Notes under the pieces: generated by a model
Seen by the model: only the letters and a program-made list of their open reading frames with translations
Database searches by the model: none
Told to the model about the DNA's origin: nothing
In this document: positions 15,874 through 23,840 of the stretch, in pieces
How positions within the stretch are numbered: position 1 is the stretch's first letter
Layout of the letters: each line of letters starts with the position of its first letter
Translations under genes and position numbers: made by a program
Assembly: GCA_023415275.1 (NCBI GenBank)
Contig: JAEZLJ010000084.1
Span: 1-28,452, forward strand
Length of the DNA: 28,452 nucleotides
Source of the DNA: Bacteroidota bacterium
Lineage (GTDB): Bacteria > Bacteroidota > Bacteroidia > Chitinophagales > Chitinophagaceae
Direction: 5' to 3'

Positions 15874-16317
15874 TTAACCATTCAGGTTGTCATATACTTT
15901 TTGAAGCACCTCTTTGCACATCTCTACCTGGTCGGCAGGTACGCCATTCAATGCTTCATTCAGCGTTTCCTCGGCCAGTGCCATCGTCTCCTCCTGCAGC
16001 TTCAGGGCTGCCTTGGTCAAATAGATCTTATTGATTCTCCTGTCGTTCTCATCCGATACCCGGTTCACCAGGTTTAATTTCTCCAGGTTATCTACCAGTC
16101 GTGTAATGCTTGGTTTGTCTCTGAAAGTAGCGTTGCACAATTCCTGCTGGCTGGCGCCATCCTGTTTCCAAAGCTGGTACAATACACTCCACTGTTCAAT
16201 GGTAAGGTTCACGCCGGAAGTATTGAATTTCTTCTGCAACCGGCGCGCTATGGCAATAGATGCCTTGCCCGTAATAAAACTGTAAAGCTCTCCTTTTTTA
16301 AAATGGTTGTTTGACAT
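15874..16317 (-). CDS. MarR family transcriptional regulator
   Basis: This 147-residue dimeric winged-helix regulator has the MarR layout: N-terminal dimerisation helix, then SQQELCNATFRDKPSITRLVDNLEKLN as helix-turn-helix region (split: SQQELCNATFRDKPS / ITRLVDNLEKLN) and the wing RVSDENDRRINKIYLT. The D-x-N-D-R-R wing motif is diagnostic. It is the first gene ahead of the acyl-CoA dehydrogenase and probably controls it; members of this family in similar places respond to acyl-CoA or phenolic ligands. A palindrome AGTTG-N6-CAACT lies directly before its ATG and is the likely autoregulatory operator. Confidence 0.9.
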   Translation of the reverse strand: MSNNHFKKGELYSFITGKASIAIARRLQKKFNTSGVNLTIEQWSVLYQLWKQDGASQQELCNATFRDKPSITRLVDNLEKLNLVNRVSDENDRRINKIYLTKAALKLQEETMALAEETLNEALNGVPADQVEMCKEVLQKVYDNLNG

Positions 16318-16319
16318 AC

Positions 16320-16335
16320 AGTTGTTTATGCAACT
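16320..16335. promoter_or_regulatory. Candidate MarR operator
   Basis: AGTTG-TTTATG-CAACT is a 16-bp inverted repeat with 5-bp arms, placed 2 bases upstream of the MarR start codon. Its length and AT-rich centre suit a MarR dimer site. An imperfect -7 element (TATATTTA on the minus strand) lies just upstream. Confidence 0.5.
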
Positions 16336-16513
16336 AAGTAAATATAATATCCTCTTTTCATAAAAAAAAATTAATTGTACCCGTATATTTTTATAGGTTC
16401 ATAGAATTAGGTAATTTTATTATATCTCCTTCCCTAGAAGCTAACCTACCAAACGAAATAACAAGTCTTACCTACCTGAAGAAGCTTCTTTATCAACAAT
16501 AACAAAGCTGCTT

Positions 16514-19240
16514 ATGCAACGCATTATAGCATTGCTCATTGGAGTAATGACAATTGTTTCCAATTATGGTTATGGGCAAACCCGGCTGGTGGTGTTAGGT
16601 TCCTCCACTTCTGCAGGTACTGGCGCCAGTGTGCCGGATTCGGCCTGGGTCAACCGCTTCCAGGCTGAATATGCAAAGAATAAAAATGACAACCAGGATA
16701 CTACCATTATTAACCTGGCAGTGGGTGGTTATGTTACTTACAAGATCATGCCCAATGAATACACTACACCCGTGGGTAAGCCCCTAGCGGATACAGCTCA
16801 TAATGTTACCAAGGCTCTGAGCTATGCTCCTTCAGTTATCATCATCAATTTACCTACCAATGATGTGGGCAATGGGTATTCCAGGGCGGAGTTTATCGGC
16901 AATCTTCGATACCTGTATCAATACATCCAATCCAGGAATGTGAAGGCCTACATTACCACTACCCAACCACGCAGCCAGTATGATTCCAATTATCGATCTG
17001 TTCTGCATGATATGGTGGATTCTATCAAAACCAGCTTTGGCATTAACGCTATAGATTTCTGGACAGGAATTGCTACCACCGATAGCTTATACATGATCAG
17101 GCCGGAGCTCAACTCTGGTGATGGTGTACATCTGAATGATAAAGGACATGGCTTATTGTTTGAAAAAGCAAAGGCCAAAAATGTCTTTGGCTCCCAAACA
17201 ATTAACAACACTGTCAATATTCATTTGGAGGCAGAAAAATGGTCCGCAATGAGTGGCGTATCCACAGAGAACACTGCTGATGCAGGGGGAACGCAGGATG
17301 TGGGCTGGATAGACAATGGCGACTGGATGGAATATAATGTGAATGTGCCAGTAGCAGGTTCTTATACAATTAGCTTTCGACTCGCTTCACCCTATACAGA
17401 CGCCAGGTTACAGGTGAAAAATGGTACCACCGTGCTTTCTACAGTGGCCATTCCTTTTACCGGCGCATGGCAGTCCTGGCAGACCAGTAGCACGTCCGTC
17501 AGCCTGCTTGCAGGCACCCAAACCATACGTCTCCAATCTGCATCTGCAGCCGGTTGGAATATTAACTGGCTCGAGATAAAAAATGAGAGTACTGTCCCTG
17601 CCAACCAGTCTCCTTCAGCCAATGCAGGTTCTGATAAGACCATTACACTGCCTGCTAACAGTGTGACCTTATCTGGCAGTGGCTCAGATCCTGATGGCTC
17701 TATTGCTTCCTATAGCTGGACCAAGGTATCTGGTGGTGCAGCTACCATCGGCAGTCCTTCCAGTGCAACTACCACCGTGTCAGGACTTACACAAGGCTCT
17801 TATATCTTCAGGCTTACCGTAACAGACAATGCAGGTGCTACAGCATCTGATGATGTTACCGTTACTGTCAATGGGGCTACAGGTGGAGGCACCTCCCGCA
17901 TAGAAGCTGAAAACTGGAGCGCCATGAGTGGTGTGCTCACCGAGAACTGCTCGGAAGGCACATTGGATGTAGGCTGGATAGACAATGGTGATTGGATGGA
18001 TTATTCAGTCAATGTTCCTGCAGCAGGCAACTATACGCTCAACTTAAGAATTGCTACGCCTTATACCGGCTCACAGTTTTCAATAAAAAATAGTTCCGGA
18101 ACAGTGCTTGCTTCAGTGAATGTTCCCATTACAGGTGGGTTCCAGTCATGGCAGACAAAAACTGTGCCTCTGTCCCTTGCAGCCGGCACTCAAACCATAC
18201 GCCTGCAATCTACCTCTGGTGCAGGATGGAATATTAACTGGCTGGAAATAGCAGGTGGCAGTTCAGCCAACCAGTCTCCTTCAGCCAATGCAGGCGCAGA
18301 TCAGAATATCACGCTCCCAATCAATACTATCACCTTAACGGGTACGGGCACTGACAAAGATGGATCCATTGTCAGCTATAGTTGGAGTAAGGTTTCCGGC
18401 GGCGCTGCTGTTATTGGTTCATTGAATACAGCTACCACCACCATTAGTGGTCTATCTGAAGGCAGCTACCTTTTCAGGCTCACGGTGTCAGATAACAATG
18501 GCGCTTCCGCTTCGGATGATGTAATGATAAATGTTGCTGCAGCTGTTGCACCTGGAAATACCACGCATATCGAAGCTGAAAAGTGGACCACCATGTATGG
18601 TGTCATGACTGAGAATTGCTCCGATGCCGGGGGCACCCAGGATGTGGGTTGGATTGATATGAACGACTGGCTGGAGTATACCATAAATGTGCCTGCAGCA
18701 GGTGCTTATGCACTCAATCTTCGGTTGGCCACTCCTAATACCGGGGCGCAGTTTCAAATTAAAAACAGTGCAGGCACTGTGTTGAATACAGTAGCAGTTC
18801 CTATAACCGGCGGATGGCAATTATGGCAAACCGTTACAAAAACCATTAACCTGGTGGCGGGCACTCAAACCATCAGGCTGCAATCTACCTCTGCGGCCGG
18901 ATGGAACATCAATTGGTTGGATATTATTGGAAGCGCAATGAGTATGGCACGCCAGGCCCACGCATCCCCACTCCAGGAAATTACCCCAGCAACTGCCATG
19001 CAACTATATCCCAATCCATTGGTGTCTCAAGCTACTATTCATATCAGCAATGCTAACACCGGGCCCGTGAAGCTTTGCATGTATAATATGAATGGTGCCC
19101 TGGTGCAGCAAATGGAGGTGCAAAAGTCAGGTACCTCGCTATCCATTAATTTTCCTGTTCACCAGCTGTCTAGGGGAACATACATATTCAAAGCCAGTAT
19201 GAAAGAATGGAATAGCCAGTTATCTGTCATTAAACAATAA
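16514..19240 (+). CDS. T9SS-exported SGNH/GDSL esterase with three CBM6 and two PKD-like domains
   Basis: This 908-residue modular protein has a signal peptide (cleaved near VSNYGYGQ, residue 22) and an SGNH/GDSL hydrolase domain at 22-226. Block I is VVLGSSTSAG with Ser31 in the nucleophile position, block II NLAVGG, block III LPTND with Asn116, and block V DGVHLND with Asp203 and His206. Three carbohydrate-binding CBM6-type domains (236-355, 462-579, 684-804; each VGWID ... WNINWL[ED]I) alternate with two PKD/REJ-like domains (364-453, 585-675). A type A T9SS sorting domain ends it (AMQLYPNPLVSQ at 828). Family knowledge suggests a polysaccharide deacetylase/esterase, for example on xylan or pectin. 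No SusC/D pair lies nearby. Confidence 0.9.
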   Translation: MQRIIALLIGVMTIVSNYGYGQTRLVVLGSSTSAGTGASVPDSAWVNRFQAEYAKNKNDNQDTTIINLAVGGYVTYKIMPNEYTTPVGKPLADTAHNVTKALSYAPSVIIINLPTNDVGNGYSRAEFIGNLRYLYQYIQSRNVKAYITTTQPRSQYDSNYRSVLHDMVDSIKTSFGINAIDFWTGIATTDSLYMIRPELNSGDGVHLNDKGHGLLFEKAKAKNVFGSQTINNTVNIHLEAEKWSAMSGVSTENTADAGGTQDVGWIDNGDWMEYNVNVPVAGSYTISFRLASPYTDARLQVKNGTTVLSTVAIPFTGAWQSWQTSSTSVSLLAGTQTIRLQSASAAGWNINWLEIKNESTVPANQSPSANAGSDKTITLPANSVTLSGSGSDPDGSIASYSWTKVSGGAATIGSPSSATTTVSGLTQGSYIFRLTVTDNAGATASDDVTVTVNGATGGGTSRIEAENWSAMSGVLTENCSEGTLDVGWIDNGDWMDYSVNVPAAGNYTLNLRIATPYTGSQFSIKNSSGTVLASVNVPITGGFQSWQTKTVPLSLAAGTQTIRLQSTSGAGWNINWLEIAGGSSANQSPSANAGADQNITLPINTITLTGTGTDKDGSIVSYSWSKVSGGAAVIGSLNTATTTISGLSEGSYLFRLTVSDNNGASASDDVMINVAAAVAPGNTTHIEAEKWTTMYGVMTENCSDAGGTQDVGWIDMNDWLEYTINVPAAGAYALNLRLATPNTGAQFQIKNSAGTVLNTVAVPITGGWQLWQTVTKTINLVAGTQTIRLQSTSAAGWNINWLDIIGSAMSMARQAHASPLQEITPATAMQLYPNPLVSQATIHISNANTGPVKLCMYNMNGALVQQMEVQKSGTSLSINFPVHQLSRGTYIFKASMKEWNSQLSVIKQ
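17219..18925 (+). repeat. Three CBM6-encoding modules repeated within one gene
   Basis: Modules at about 17219-17578, 17897-18250 and 18563-18925 encode near-identical CBM6 domains and are still recognisable at DNA level, for example TGGAAtATtAAcTGGcTgGA at the end of each. They are separated by two related PKD-like modules, so the CBM6-PKD pair was probably duplicated as a unit. Confidence 0.8.
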
Positions 19241-19295
19241 TGTTATTGCTTTTATCATTACATAAGAAAGATATAAAAGTATAAAGGCCACCTGT

Positions 19296-19303
19296 TAGTT
19301 TTG
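19296..19303 (+). promoter_or_regulatory. -7 promoter element abutting the glycosyltransferase start
   Basis: TAGTTTTG matches TAnnTTTG and ends 6 bases before the ATG at 19310, predicting an essentially leaderless mRNA. No TTG is at the expected -33 distance, so it may be weak or fortuitous. Confidence 0.4.
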
Positions 19304-19309
19304 CCTTCC

Positions 19310-20431
19310 ATGGCTTTACTGTGGATCACTATAGTTTTATTGCTGGTTTATGGGGGACTGCTGCTTTTTTACAAAAGGGCATGGGACCGCATCAAGAACT
19401 ATATGATCGATTCAAGTCAGCCCCCAACTTTTATCACGGTGATCATACCGGCAAGGAATGAAGAGGAAAATATCAGGCGCTTGCTTATAAGCCTTCAAAA
19501 GCAATCCTACCCTGCAACATCTTTTGAGGTCATAGTAGTTGATGATTTTTCCACTGATGATACAGCAACTGTGGTTACAGTTTTTGGATTGAACAACCTG
19601 CACCTTGTGACCCCACAGGTAAAAACTGGAAACTCCTCGAAGAAAAAAGCCATAGAAGCAGGCATTGCTAAGGCAAGAGGAGAGTTGATCGTTACCACGG
19701 ATGCTGATTGTGTGTTGCCTTCCAACTGGTTACTGGCCATCAACAGTTTTTATAGTTCCTCAAAAGCCTGCTTCATAGCAGCGCCGGTAAAGTTCAGTCA
19801 TGATAATACATTGCTACAGGTGTTCCAGGCCTTGGATTTTATCATCTTGCAGGGCATCACAGCTGCCAGTGTTTCATCAGGCTTTCACAATATGTGCAAT
19901 GGTGCCAACCTGGCCTATCGTAAAAAGAGTTTTGAGGATGTCAATGGCTTTGCAGGCATAGACCAGGTAGCCTCTGGCGACGACATGCTGCTGATGCATA
20001 AGATATGGAAACAGGAACCAGGTAAGGTATTCTATATGAAATCCACCGAAGCCATTGTTACCACTCCGCCTATGCCTTCATGGAAAGCTTTTTACAATCA
20101 ACGCAAGCGCTGGGCCAGCAAAACACTGGTGTATGAAGATTACAGGATCCTGGCTGTACTTGCCTTTGTTTACCTGTTCAACTGTTGGTTCATTGTGCTG
20201 CTGGTATCTGCCGCATGGCATCCTGTTCATGCCTTGTATGCGCTTGTGTTTTTGATGTTAAAGACCTTGATAGAATGGCCTTTTGTTTATAGCGTGGCCA
20301 CATTCTACCAGGAGCGTTCATTAATGAAATGGTTTCCCCTGTTTCAACCCTTGCATGTTTTTTATACCGTGGTGGTTGGACTTACCAGTCAAATAGGCGG
20401 TTATGAATGGAAAGGCCGGAGAACCAAATAA
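19310..20431 (+). CDS. Family 2 glycosyltransferase, membrane-bound
   Basis: This 373-residue GT2 enzyme has an N-terminal membrane helix (LLWITIVLLLVYGGLLLF), a GT-A catalytic domain and two or three C-terminal helices. Visible motifs are TVIIPARNEEENI, VIVVDDFSTDDT (Asp78-Asp79), TTDADC (the DXD metal site, 131-133), SGDDMLL (the acceptor Asp) and QRKRW (264-268), the QxxRW motif of processive or cellulose-synthase-like enzymes. It probably adds sugars at the inner membrane. The ATG at 19310 is preferred over a TTG at 19301. The ABC permease gene follows immediately. The acceptor is unknown; a link to the nearby polysaccharide operon on the other strand is plausible but unproved. Confidence 0.9.
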   Translation: MALLWITIVLLLVYGGLLLFYKRAWDRIKNYMIDSSQPPTFITVIIPARNEEENIRRLLISLQKQSYPATSFEVIVVDDFSTDDTATVVTVFGLNNLHLVTPQVKTGNSSKKKAIEAGIAKARGELIVTTDADCVLPSNWLLAINSFYSSSKACFIAAPVKFSHDNTLLQVFQALDFIILQGITAASVSSGFHNMCNGANLAYRKKSFEDVNGFAGIDQVASGDDMLLMHKIWKQEPGKVFYMKSTEAIVTTPPMPSWKAFYNQRKRWASKTLVYEDYRILAVLAFVYLFNCWFIVLLVSAAWHPVHALYALVFLMLKTLIEWPFVYSVATFYQERSLMKWFPLFQPLHVFYTVVVGLTSQIGGYEWKGRRTK

Positions 20432-20447
20432 ATTTTATCTTCCTCGC

Positions 20448-21533
20448 ATGAACAGCGGCTCTCCCTCATTCTGGCAATCATCATGGAAGCGTTTGAAAAA
20501 GAACAAAGGTGCTATGGTGGGATTATTCCTGATCCTTGCCGCTATATTCATTGCCCTCTTTGGATACTTCCTGGCACCGGATGCTTCACCATATGCCAAT
20601 CGCATCATATTGGAAATAGGTGGGGAAAAGCCGGGCTACCAGCGATCCTTCCTGTTAGTAAAAAAAGACGGGGCAGAAAAGGTGGGATTTTTCCAACGTC
20701 TTTTATACGGCCAGCCCGACCTGTATGAACATATTCCTATTGCTTCCTATCAGCAAAAGAATGACAGCTTCATCGTGCAGAAATATATTGATGAAGGGGT
20801 GAGTGAAAGGCTGGCAGTCAGCCAATCCAAACTGGCTCCTGTGCCCATTGTTACCAGCACATTCCATTTGGGCACGGATAAATATGGCAGGGACATCCTG
20901 AGTCGTTTGATCATTGGCACCCGGATCAGTCTAAGTGTGGGGCTGATCACTGTATTGATCTCTTTGTCGGTAGGAATGGCGTTAGGTGCTATTGCCGGTT
21001 ATTTTAAAGGCAAGGCAGACGAGATCATCATGTGGCTGATCAATGTCATCTGGAGTATTCCCACCTTGTTATTGGTCTTCGCCATTACACTGCTGCTGGG
21101 CAAGGGATTCTGGCAGGTGTTTATTGCTGTGGGCCTGACCATGTGGGTGAATGTAGCCCGCCTGGTCAGGGGACAGGTAATGGTAACAAGAGAACTACAA
21201 TACGTAGAAGCAGGGAGGGTATTGGGCTTTTCCGATTCCCGCATTATTATCAGGCATATCCTGCCTAATATTATGGGCCCTATATTGGTCATCGCGGCTT
21301 CCAATTTCGCATCTGCCATTGTCATAGAAGCAGGACTTAGTTTCCTGGGAGTAGGTGTGCAACCACCCATGCCAAGCTGGGGCCTTATGATCAAGGAGAA
21401 TTACAACTTTATCATTACACAAAACCCCATGCTGGCCCTTGCTCCCGGCTTTGCTATCATGATCCTGGTATTGGCTTTCAACCTGTTTGGGAATGGGCTG
21501 CGGGATGCGTTGAATGTAAGGGGAAAATTATAG
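20448..21533 (+). CDS. Oligopeptide-type ABC transporter permease (DppC/OppC-like)
   Basis: This 361-residue inner-membrane permease has the binding-protein-dependent transport domain. The block LGTDKYGRDILSRLIIGTRISLSVG, written here as LGTDKYGRDILS and TRISLSVG, is typical of OppC/DppC, and the EAA loop reads EAGRVLGFSDSRIIIRHILPN. The C terminus PSWGLMIKENY is also family-typical. Compared with DppC there is a roughly 90-residue insert after the first helix (IILEIGGEKPG ... YIDEGVSERL), characteristic of Bacteroidota members. An ATG at 20403 inside the preceding gene would add 15 residues; the ATG at 20448 fits the family start better. No ATPase, second permease or binding protein is in the window, so it is an orphan subunit here. 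Confidence 0.88.
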   Translation: MNSGSPSFWQSSWKRLKKNKGAMVGLFLILAAIFIALFGYFLAPDASPYANRIILEIGGEKPGYQRSFLLVKKDGAEKVGFFQRLLYGQPDLYEHIPIASYQQKNDSFIVQKYIDEGVSERLAVSQSKLAPVPIVTSTFHLGTDKYGRDILSRLIIGTRISLSVGLITVLISLSVGMALGAIAGYFKGKADEIIMWLINVIWSIPTLLLVFAITLLLGKGFWQVFIAVGLTMWVNVARLVRGQVMVTRELQYVEAGRVLGFSDSRIIIRHILPNIMGPILVIAASNFASAIVIEAGLSFLGVGVQPPMPSWGLMIKENYNFIITQNPMLALAPGFAIMILVLAFNLFGNGLRDALNVRGKL

Positions 21534-21534
21534 G

Positions 21535-22965
21535 TTATTCAACCCCGTCAGTTCCTGCTTTCATACTGGTATTACGCTCCATAAAGATCAATACAGCCAG
21601 GCACAGGTAAAATAATGGCCCCACTTTATCACTTTCTAACAAATCACTTAAAAAGTTGACAGTACATATCATGGACAATATGGCTACCAGGGCTGCGGCC
21701 GTTCGCTTATGAAATGGATCAGTTGCCTGGTGGTAGATTTTTTCTACTTGCCGGAAAGCCAATCCTATAGTGGCCAGGAACAACAGCAAGCCTATTACAC
21801 CTTGCTCTATAACCAGCAACAGGAAATAATTGTGTACGGTGGAGTGTTCTTCATTTTTGCTCACATACGTTTTGAAGGCAGGGATCGTATATGCCTTGTA
21901 ATTGTCATAAAAGGTATTGGGTCCAAAACCATTTTGCCAGCTATCCTTTGTCATGCGCACACCGGCAATCCACCTGAAGTATCTTTCTGCAGTGGAAAGG
22001 TCTTTCATCTTGTAGGTGGCCACCAGGTGTTCTTCAAAATTGGTATGGAAAATAGTAGTGCTGTAATGAGGCGCATATTGCAGGTACCGGTCATTGTGTT
22101 GCAACCAAACTGTACTTCCAATGGTTAATACTATAAAAAGAACAAATGCATGAACCATCCACTTTTTCTCCAGCAAAAAATAGCTCACCATTCCAATGAC
22201 CAGGGCCAGCCAGGCACCCCTGGAGTAGGATAGGTATAAAGCTGTCAATACTACCAGCAAGGCAGTTATCAGCCAATAACGGTACCTACGCTTACCCCGG
22301 ATAAATCCAATGAGTAGTGGTACGATGCAAACCAACAATGCAGAATAATTCACATGGTTGCGATAAAATGGTTCCAGTGCTGTATTTACCTTTTCAAAGC
22401 TGAAACCAAAGGCCGCATGCTTGTACAATACAAACAATACCGAAAGGCACATAGACACGACTAACACGATTGCAGCGGTTTTTATCCATCTATGAGTTTT
22501 AAAAAGCAGCAGTGGTAAGCCAAGAAAGGCAAGCAGGTACCAGCTTTTGGCAAGCAGGTATTTTATAGATAACAGTACGTCTGTAGATAAGATTGCCGTG
22601 ACAATTGTCCAGGCTAGTTGAATGCCAACCAGCCAGGTTAATGCTGTAACGGAATGCAATGATGTTTCCTTCCTGCGTATAGCTATTAACGTGAGGCAGG
22701 CAAAAGCTGCCAGCAGCATCAATGGCTCGTCGGGCAGGTCTGTGCCCAGTGCATTACTGAAATGGTATTCTACCGACCATGGAATGCTGCTAATCAGTAC
22801 ATAGAAAAGTACCGCCGGGTACTGCAACAATAGGTAAACACTTAATAATAAAGCAGGAATAAAGAACCATAGCGGCTGCTGATGCCAGGACGCCCATCCG
22901 GTGATTAATGAAACAAGCAATGATAGTAGCCCCAGGCATATCTTATTGGCAGTGCTTGCAATCAC
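21535..22965 (-). CDS. O-antigen ligase/polymerase family protein (Wzy_C)
   Basis: This 476-residue protein has about eleven or twelve membrane helices and the Wzy_C domain of O-antigen ligases and polymerases: ALYLSYSRGAWLALVIGM in the middle, a long periplasmic loop (about 270-370) containing NGFGPNTFYDNYK, and then HSTVHNYFLLLVIEQGVIGL. These enzymes join or polymerise lipid-linked glycans on the periplasmic side. The start is GTG at 22965, overlapping the previous stop as GTGA, which implies translational coupling. It is the last gene of the Lrp-flippase-Wzz-like operon and converges on the ABC permease gene with one base between stops. Ligase and polymerase roles cannot be told apart by sequence alone. 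Confidence 0.87.
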   Translation of the reverse strand: MIASTANKICLGLLSLLVSLITGWASWHQQPLWFFIPALLLSVYLLLQYPAVLFYVLISSIPWSVEYHFSNALGTDLPDEPLMLLAAFACLTLIAIRRKETSLHSVTALTWLVGIQLAWTIVTAILSTDVLLSIKYLLAKSWYLLAFLGLPLLLFKTHRWIKTAAIVLVVSMCLSVLFVLYKHAAFGFSFEKVNTALEPFYRNHVNYSALLVCIVPLLIGFIRGKRRYRYWLITALLVVLTALYLSYSRGAWLALVIGMVSYFLLEKKWMVHAFVLFIVLTIGSTVWLQHNDRYLQYAPHYSTTIFHTNFEEHLVATYKMKDLSTAERYFRWIAGVRMTKDSWQNGFGPNTFYDNYKAYTIPAFKTYVSKNEEHSTVHNYFLLLVIEQGVIGLLLFLATIGLAFRQVEKIYHQATDPFHKRTAAALVAILSMICTVNFLSDLLESDKVGPLFYLCLAVLIFMERNTSMKAGTDGVE

Positions 22966-23840
22966 ACCCTGTTTTTTCTGCCTTCAAAAGATGCAGCCAG
23001 TAAGAACGCTGTGAATAATGAGGCAATGGCTGTAAGCACCAGTATCAACAGGGTCTTTGGTTTATCATGCCATATGGCAGGCCGTGCTTTTTCCACGGAC
23101 AACAATACAGGAGGATTGGTTTTAATAGCTAGTTCATACTGATCCATGGCCAATTGGTATTGCTTCATCTGCTCCAGTATGGTTGCCTTTTGTGAGGCCA
23201 TTAATTCCTGAGCGGCACCAGCAGCTACCACAGAATCGGAATATTGTGTAAATAGTTGTTGTTTGCCGGCATAGGCTTCTTTTAAATGCTGCAACACCAC
23301 CAGGTTGTTCTCATTCTGCAGCTGCTGATGCAAGGCTTGCAGCTTATTCATAAAACTGTTGGCCATAGCGGCAGCCATGTGGCGGTCCTCATCCCAAATT
23401 TTTACGCGTAGCTCTCCGTAACCTGTTCTTGAAATATTGCTATTCTTTCTCAACTTCAAAACTGCCTTATCCATAGATTCATCAGAGGCAGGAATATGAT
23501 AATGTTCATCCAGATTAAACTCATTGGCTATGGCTATGAATAAAGTATCAAGTGCCGCGGTGCCTTCCAGCTTGTCCAGTTCATCGGGCAATCCCACTTC
23601 AGGATACAGGGCTTCAATATTTGAATTGAGTATGCGGGCTTTATCAGCTATCAGCGAGTTGGCCGGCAAGGCAGTGGCAGTTGACAAATATTGGCGGGGC
23701 AATAGCAAAGTGATGATAAAGGCGACTGCCAAAGCAGCCAGGGTTAGGCCAATAATAAACTTCCACCATCTGGAAAAAACACTAAGCAGGTCGGGCATCA
23801 GGCTATGATTATTGTAATCGGATAAATAGCTTCCTGGCAT
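22962..23840 (-). CDS. Wzz-like polysaccharide chain-length/export protein
   Basis: This 292-residue protein has the two-helix layout of Wzz/GumC chain-length determinants. An N-terminal helix (WWKFIIGLTLAALAVAFIITLLL, about 26-48; shown for position) is followed by LPRQYLSTATALP, a long coiled-coil-prone periplasmic region (about 150-250, QALHQQLQNENNLVVLQHL) and a C-terminal helix with the preceding P-rich segment VEKARPAIWHDKPK. There is no tyrosine kinase domain. The ATG at 23840 overlaps the flippase gene by 32 bases; an ATG at 23798 (MPDLLSVFSRWW) would avoid the overlap and is a real alternative. Its position between flippase and ligase/polymerase supports a role in setting glycan length. 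Confidence 0.8.
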   Translation of the reverse strand: MPGSYLSDYNNHSLMPDLLSVFSRWWKFIIGLTLAALAVAFIITLLLPRQYLSTATALPANSLIADKARILNSNIEALYPEVGLPDELDKLEGTAALDTLFIAIANEFNLDEHYHIPASDESMDKAVLKLRKNSNISRTGYGELRVKIWDEDRHMAAAMANSFMNKLQALHQQLQNENNLVVLQHLKEAYAGKQQLFTQYSDSVVAAGAAQELMASQKATILEQMKQYQLAMDQYELAIKTNPPVLLSVEKARPAIWHDKPKTLLILVLTAIASLFTAFLLAASFEGRKNRV

